Assembly: GCA_028565715.1 (NCBI GenBank)
Contig: JAOXYC010184579.1
Location: 1 to 12,590 of the forward strand
DNA from: Phoronis pallida
Taxonomy: Eukaryota > Phoronida > Phoronidae
Length of the DNA: 12,590 nt
Direction: 5' to 3'
Below the pieces are notes generated by a model. The model worked only from the letters and a program-made list of their open reading frames with translations. It did no database searches and had not been told where the DNA came from. Below are positions 8,245 through 12,590 of the stretch, piece by piece; positions within the stretch are counted from its first letter, which is position 1; every line of letters starts with the position of its first letter. A program made the translations under genes and the position numbers.

Positions 8245-8461
8245 GGTTCCAATTAGACTCAACTCAGCCCGTTGTTGAAAACAACAGACTGAATCAATCG
8301 CGAACTAATCCAGTATCGCTAAGTATATGCGGATGACGTCACTCCGCTTAAACACAATCTCTTCTATCGGTAACCCGATCCCTACTTTCGGTAGACCCCC
8401 CGCGATTGTTACAGTCCCTCGACCGGAGTCGAAGGGGCTGGAGTAGAGTCTAGGTTCCAAT
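8245..8461. mobile_element. 199-bp multi-hairpin MITE with exact 9-bp target-site duplication
   Basis: GGTTCCAAT occurs at 8245-8253 and 8453-8461. Immediately inside each copy, TAGACTC (8254) and GAGTCTA (ending 8452) start inverted termini of about 17 bp with one gap. A second inverted pair matches at 14 of 16 positions: GACTGAATCAATCGCG (8287-8302) and CGCGATTGTTACAGTC (8401-8416). Internal hairpins are GTTGTT-GAA-AACAAC (8271-8285), GCGGA...TCCGC around TGACGTCA (8329-8347), ATCGG-TAAC-CCGAT (8366-8379), CTAC-TTTCG-GTAG (8382-8394) and TCGAC-CGGA-GTCGA (8419-8432). No coding capacity and no poly(A) are seen. A 9-bp duplication suggests a Mutator-like or Merlin-like transposase in trans. 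Confidence 0.8.
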
Positions 8462-8989
8462 GGGCATTTTATTTACATGTTCTCTAAACACTTAATTGAA
8501 CACCTAATTTACCAGTACTGTTTATAGGTTAGGTAGCGATTTTCTCAAAAATTACAGCCTAGATTTAAATCTAGACCAATTGCCAGGTTTTTTTGCAAAG
8601 TTGACGACAAGACTTTCCATCCCTTCAATCAATGGAGAGACCGTTCATGGCGACCTCGCTCTGAATTCTTCTAGCATAGGGCAAGAGAATCTGAAAGCAA
8701 TAAATTACTGTAAGGTTTTGGATTATAACCATTACGTTTTGTTCCTTACAGTGGCGGATCTAGGGGAAACAAAAATAAAAAATGTGGCCTTTCTCATCAA
8801 GACGCAGCCCCGCGCACCCGGTCATACCTGTGAACCCTCCCGGTGTTACCGGGAGTCTCGCGTTTTTCGTCCAATCTTACGCTTCCCCCTTAAATCTCAC
8901 GTTTTTCTTACAACTGCTCATGTTTGCCTTAGTTGGAAATTTCAATTTGATCGGATGGAATTTCCTACGTTACTTTTGTTGTCCAATTT
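8462..8989. other. Intergenic stretch; one 16-bp perfect palindrome
   Basis: No gene is supported. CTAGATTTAAATCTAG at 8559-8574 is a perfect palindrome. CAGTGGCGGATCTAGGGG at 8749-8766 resembles hAT-type transposon termini, but no matching right end was found. A 147-codon + frame (8580-9023) lacks an ATG at its start and any recognisable domain, and ends inside the next hairpin. Confidence 0.45.
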
Positions 8990-9056
8990 GTTGTCAGATA
9001 GGCTAATAGATACAACAGTTTAAAAAGATGTTGTATCTATTAGCCTATCTGACAAC
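8990..9056. repeat. Perfect 28-bp-arm inverted repeat (hairpin)
   Basis: Bases 8990-9017 (starting GTTGTCAGATAGG) are the exact reverse complement of 9029-9056, with an 11-nt A-rich loop. Perfect identity over 28 bp implies recent origin or selection. Homology stops abruptly at both outer edges. Confidence 0.95.
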
Positions 9057-9580
9057 CGCTTGGTGCTACAAAATGAGTTCTGCAAAGGACCATTTAGTCT
9101 AATTGTGGAGCGTCAGCATAAACAAATCAAAGGCTTGTGTAGGCACATAACATGTTTTCAGATGTCTTAATCGCGATTTTTGCTTTAAAGAAAAGATCAA
9201 CAAGGTGATCCTTGTGAAAATCCTCTTATGACTGGAAAGGAAATTATTTCACTTTCGATTAAACCCGAAGTTGAATCTGGTCTGAAACAAAGTGACATTT
9301 TGAAATTAATGTCGGTTCGTAATCATGGGAATATTCTAGCGAATGAAGTTTCAGTATTATAATTAAAAATTCATACAGTGATTTTTCCACTGACATATAA
9401 ATTGGATGTTCAAACAATTGAGTACTTAAATAAAGGATTAATATACTGTTATCTCCCTGCGGAGAATCGTCCCACCAATCTCCCTTGTACGGGTCAATAG
9501 GAGACACGTACTTTTTTGTGTGATATTACCGCTAAGCCAGCCTGAATCAATATTTTACTCCAAGTAGTTGATGTTGTGCC
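9057..9580. other. No gene seen
   Basis: This is AT-rich DNA without a recognisable coding frame, RNA gene or repeat terminus. An 82-codon minus-strand frame (9259-9507) has no visible domain. Confidence 0.5.
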
Positions 9581-10826
9581 CGTAGCCAGGGGGAAGGGGG
9601 GGGGGGTACGGTGGGTGTGAATGCCTTTTTGATAGAAATGCCAGTTGCAAGTGCCTTTTTGATAAAAAATACCAGTTGCAAGGGCCTTTTTTGATAAAAA
9701 TACCAGTTGCAAGTGCCTTTTTGATAGAAATACCAGTTGCAAGTGCCATTTTGATAAAAAATACCAGTTGCAAGTGCCTTTTTTGATAGAAATACTAGTT
9801 GCAACGGCCTTTTTGATAGAAATGCCAGTTGCAAGTGCCCTTTTTGATGGAAATACCAGTTGCAAGTGCCTATTTGATGGAAATACCAGTTGCAAGTGCC
9901 TTTTTGATAGAAATACCTGTTGCAAGTGACTTTTTGATAGAAAAACCTGTTGCAAGTGCCTTTTTTGATGGAAATACTAGTTGCAAGTGCCTTTTTGATA
10001 AAAATACCGGTTGCAAGTGCCTTTTTAATAGAGACACCTGTTGCAAGTGCCTTTTTTGATAGAAAAACCAGTTGCAAGTGCCTTTTTTGATGGAAATACC
10101 AGTTGCAAGTGCCTTTTTGATAGAAATACCTGTTGCAAGTGACTTTTTGATAGAAAAACCTGTTGCAAGTGCCTTTTTTGATGGAAATACTAGTTGCAAG
10201 TGCCTTTTTGATAAAAATACCGGTTGCAAGTGCCTTTTTAATAGAGACACCTGTTGCAAGTGCCTTTTTTGATAGAAAAACCAGTTGCAAGTGCCTTTTT
10301 TGATGGAAATACCAGTTGCAAGTGCCTATTTGATGGAAATACCAGTTGCAAGTGCCTTTTTGATAGAAATACCTGTTGCAAGTGACTTTTTGATAGAAAA
10401 ACCTGTTGCAAGTGCCCTTTTTGATGGAAATACCAGTTGCAAGTGCCTTTTTGATAAAAATACCGGTTGCAAGTGCCTTTTTGATAGAGACACCTGTTGC
10501 AAATGCCTTTTTTGATGGAAATACCAGTTGCAAGTGCCTTTTGATAAAATACCAAATGCAAGTGCCTTGTTGATAGAAATACCAGTTGCAAGTGCCTTTT
10601 TGATAGAAACACCTGTTGCAAGTGCCTTTTTGATGCAAATACCAGTTCTAACTTTTTTTGATAAAAATATTGACTTCCCTTTGTTTAACCTTAATTTTTT
10701 TGCCTCGCTCTGCTCGGCGAGAATTTACGTTTACCCACAAACATTAAATATGGCTCGAACACTCATAAGTGCCCTTTTTCCCACCGTTTGCCCCCCCCCC
10801 CCCCGACATAAAAAGCTAAGCTACGG
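9581..10826. mobile_element. Minisatellite-bearing element with inverted G-run/C-run termini
   Basis: The left end shows CGTAGC (9581-9586), a run of G (9596-9606) and ACGGTGGG (9608-9615). The right end shows the mirror order CCCACCGT (10780-10787), 14 C (10791-10804) and GCTACG (10820-10825). The spacing between motifs differs, but the order and orientation are those of terminal inverted repeats around the tandem array. No target duplication could be fixed. It may be a non-autonomous transposon whose interior expanded into a minisatellite, a design known from several bivalve elements. Confidence 0.5.
9617..10669. repeat. Minisatellite, about 34 copies of a 30-31-bp unit
   Basis: The unit reads TTGCAAGTGCCTTTTTGATA followed by GAAATACCAG. 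TTGCAA-type starts recur every 30 or 31 bp from 9645 to 10616, with degenerate half-units at both edges. Variants form a higher-order repeat: the unit with GTGACTTTTTGATAG lies at 9920, 10133 and 10376, spacings of 213 and 243 bp (seven and eight units). The middle block exactly lacks the unit with TATTTGATGG found at 9860 and 10316. Because a 30-bp period keeps frames open, long open frames (up to 363 codons on the minus strand) cross the array. They encode only degenerate decapeptides and frame-shift between units, so no protein is claimed. Confidence 0.97.
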
Positions 10827-11348
10827 TTACTATGTCAGCTCGACTCAAAATATATCGGATGGTTATAAAAAAAAGTCTATTGTTTAAGGTTGAATATTTC
10901 CTTTGATATTTCCCCCGATTGAGTTCGTCCAAAACCATGAAACTAAAAAGATAATTCCCCGCTAGTTTAATACATGTTTTTCTTTATCAAATCGCACTGT
11001 ATTTTTTCAAAGAATTAGTATGGTGCTGATGACTGAACCGCCGATCGTTGGTCCACTTGTCTTTTTGTTAATGGAATGTCAATAGGTTCATTTTTTGTAC
11101 CCAGCGGTACATACATGTATGATGACATACAGGAGTTCACTTGATTAGACTTTTAATTGTAGTCACATCTGAAACCCAATATACAAAATAATCGCATTAT
11201 CCTTCTTATGTTATACAATCCCATCACAACAACAGGCAAGCGCTGAACTAACGAAACGACCATGGCAGAACAGCAAATCAATCGTTCACTCAAGGGGGGT
11301 GCTGAGGAAGTAATATTCATATTACTCATTATAACTAATTGTGTTCAT
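10827..11348. other. No gene seen
   Basis: AT-rich intergenic sequence. The only notable word is TACATACATGTATG near 11109-11122, a near-palindromic ACATGTA-type motif. No coding frame or RNA gene was recognised. Confidence 0.5.
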
Positions 11349-11531
11349 AGTGATACATTTTGAAAAGACAGAAAAATTGACAACCCGACCGGGAATCGAA
11401 CCCGGGTCTCATATTTACATGATAGTTGTGCTAGTCCACTACACCACCGGGGTCCTAGTAATTTCTGTGCTAATTTTAACGCTTTAAACCAGTATAATTT
11501 TAACCCACGAGTGGCACAGAAATGTATCACT
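11349..11531. mobile_element. 183-bp inverted-repeat-bounded unit containing a tRNA-like sequence
   Basis: AGTGATACATTT (11349-11360) and AAATGTATCACT (11520-11531) are exact 12-bp inverted termini. A second inverted pair lies inside on the right: ATTTCTGTG at 11461-11469 and CACAGAAAT at 11514-11522, the latter overlapping the right terminus. The tRNA-like sequence fills the left half. This could be a MITE that captured a tRNA pseudogene, or an unusual SINE derivative. No clear target duplication is visible. Confidence 0.45.
11381..11453 (-). tRNA. tRNA-Glu-like gene, probably a pseudogene or SINE head
   Basis: Read on the minus strand, 73 nt fit a tRNA. The acceptor ACCCCGG pairs with TCGGGTT at 6 of 7 positions (C-U mismatch at 2-71). 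The D-stem is GTGT/GCAC and the T-arm CCGGG-TTCGATT-CCCGG is perfect. Box A (TGGTGTAGTGG, 11436-11446) and box B (GGTTCGATTCC, 11392-11402) both match the pol III consensus, and a TTTTT terminator starts four bases past the end. The outer halves most resemble tRNA-Glu. The anticodon arm is degraded: only three inner pairs form, the loop CATGTAA has A at position 33 where U is invariant, and the formal anticodon would be UGU. Transcription by pol III is plausible, decoding is not. Confidence 0.6.
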
Positions 11532-12052
11532 TTCTGCCAGTAAAAGCATACATTTATTTGTATTCGTAGTAGTGATTTAAATATAATTATAATTTATTGT
11601 TCAATTATCCTATATTTATATTATGATTTTTAACTTCAAAAAGGATTGAATTGACGATTTTTCACGAACATTTGAAAATCTAATTACATTTTCAACAACT
11701 TATGAAATCCCCTTAACTTCTGTACTGTAGAATTTCTCCAATGAAATTGCGGCCGCCACTCAAATCACGTCATGAAAAGCCCGCGAAAAAATGCTACCTT
11801 TTACTCGAATAGTTTGACACATCTATGAACTTTAAAGTGCAGATATTTAGGGTAAAACATCTAATTTTAAACTTTCAAATACTTTTCAAGTATTACCTAA
11901 ACTCAAAAATCGCCAACTGACCGATCACACATAATCAGCTGCACAATTACTAGCTTTGATTAGCGGCACTCAGTGACGTAGGTTTGAGATAACCAATGAG
12001 CGAGTAGCTCGATTCCCACATTTTCCCATTTGGTTTGAATGTAGATCTCTAA
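11532..12052. other. Intergenic; CCAAT word near the right edge
   Basis: No gene was recognised. A CCAAT motif at 11993-11997 lies about 80 bases before a region with a faint THAP-like reading frame, but no transcription start can be placed. A NotI-type GCGGCCGC octamer occurs near 11749-11756. Confidence 0.4.
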
Positions 12053-12276
12053 TTCAGCCTCTTCAAAACAACGGTGTTTTATGGAACTTCGGGCATTGTT
12101 CATAGGTGTGTTTGGCGGAATTACAACAAAGATGCGTTCAACCCTATAATAGCAATGATAGTTTTTCCGTCACACTGCACATTTGTCCGAAAATTGCCCA
12201 AGTTTGTATGTGAAAATCGACAGTGGAGTGTCATATTCGAAGCGGCCAAGTCGAGGGTAGTGGTGGTATGTTAGAG
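12053..12276 (+). pseudogene. Faint THAP-domain-like remnant (tentative)
   Basis: The open + frame has no ATG before TAA at 12050. Its translation contains RCVWRNYNKDAFNP, then VFP 19 residues after the Cys, then VRKL...ENRQW...KSRVV. THAP zinc-finger domains have C-x(2-4)-C, an FP about 20 residues on, a conserved Trp, and a final Cys-x2-His. Here the second Cys would be Tyr17, the Trp would be Leu and the last Cys/His pair is lost. It would be a decayed first domain of a THAP gene or P-element-like transposase. The match is short and could be chance. Confidence 0.22.
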
Positions 12277-12590
12277 CGTTTTATATGAAAAGGACGTCGA
12301 CCAGTGTACCATATTCCGTTCAAAACTTGGGTGTACATACGTTGTAATATATTTCAAATGTTTTATGGTGAAAATCGCTAAGAAATTGAGCAAAAAATGG
12401 GTTATACTGAACCAGGAAATGCCGATCAAAATAGGCCAAGCGAACGTCGTTTTTAGTTGTTAGGTGGCGCTGTGCGATTTGCTATACTGGCAGATTCGTC
12501 ACAGCACATCGGGAAGACAAGATCAAACTCTGTTTTTTGGTAATTTATCCCGATTTTCTCTATTTATTTTGACTTCTTTTGAATGATAAT
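12277..12590. other. No gene seen
   Basis: AT-rich tail of the window without a recognisable coding or RNA feature. TTAGGTGGCGCTGTG near 12460-12474 looks like a piece of a common invertebrate interspersed repeat, but no boundaries can be drawn. Confidence 0.4.

Noticed and set aside
8749-8766. hAT-like transposon left end (CAGTGGCGGATCTAGGGG)
   Set aside because: No inverted partner or 8-bp target duplication was found in the following sequence, so only a fragment or coincidence can be claimed.
8580-9023. 147-codon + strand open frame
   Set aside because: It starts on a non-ATG codon, has no recognisable domain, and its C-terminus runs into a perfect hairpin. Chance openness is more likely.
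9547-10638. 363-codon minus-strand open frame plus several 66-153-codon frames on both strands
   Set aside because: They are by-products of a 30-bp tandem repeat, which keeps any stop-free frame open. Units of 31 bp shift the frame repeatedly, and the peptides are only degenerate decamers with no start context or splice signals.
9617-10669. CRISPR-like array of regularly spaced repeats
   Set aside because: The units are contiguous and similar along their whole length, with no unique spacers. The host is a eukaryote, so this is a minisatellite.
11381-11453. Functional nuclear tRNA gene
   Set aside because: The anticodon stem has only three pairs, position 33 is not U, and there is an acceptor mismatch. 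It is kept as a tRNA-like pseudogene.
11345-11530. 61-codon minus-strand frame (with a VRFPVGL stretch)
   Set aside because: It is a translation of the tRNA-like sequence. The VRFPVGL-type peptide is a known artefact of reading tRNA T-arms as protein.

Overview
The window is AT-rich, intron-bearing nuclear DNA from an animal, most likely a marine invertebrate. The evidence is one clearly spliced gene of an animal methyltransferase family, canonical GT/AG junctions, a tRNA-like locus with pol III boxes, and many short non-autonomous transposons. Frequent ACATGTA-type words would fit a mollusc or another lophotrochozoan, but that is an impression and not a proof. Nothing bacterial or viral is visible.

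The only gene supported with confidence lies at 5994-8054 on the + strand. Three exons (5994-6123, 7208-7412, 7628-8054) join in frame into a complete 253-residue SAM-dependent methyltransferase of the NNMT/PNMT/INMT (NNMT_PNMT_TEMT) family. The first exon is recognisable only after splicing is considered. Intron 1 carries a 447-bp foldback element between two TTAA sites.

The rest is non-coding and repeat-rich. From left to right: a quiet AT-rich stretch with small hairpins (1-2150); a CpG-dense patch with an NRF-1-like palindrome (2155-2390); a 48-bp poly(A)-tailed retrocopy with an 11-bp target-site duplication (2647-2716); an inverted-repeat element whose arms carry hammerhead/Penelope-like motifs (3162-3595); a 45-bp-arm foldback between 28-bp direct repeats (4398-4591); and a TA-flanked MITE with a large internal palindrome (4720-4956). 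Then come the methyltransferase gene; a 199-bp multi-hairpin MITE with an exact 9-bp target-site duplication (8245-8461); a perfect 28-bp hairpin (8990-9056); a roughly 1-kb, 30-bp-period minisatellite with seven- and eight-unit higher-order repeats inside G-run/C-run inverted termini (9581-10826); and a tRNA-Glu-like sequence bounded by 12-bp inverted repeats (11349-11531). A weak trace of a THAP-type zinc-finger domain lies near 12074-12280.

The genes do not form a pathway. The main story is one small-molecule methyltransferase gene embedded in a dense set of different foldback and MITE-like insertions. No novel multi-gene system is visible.
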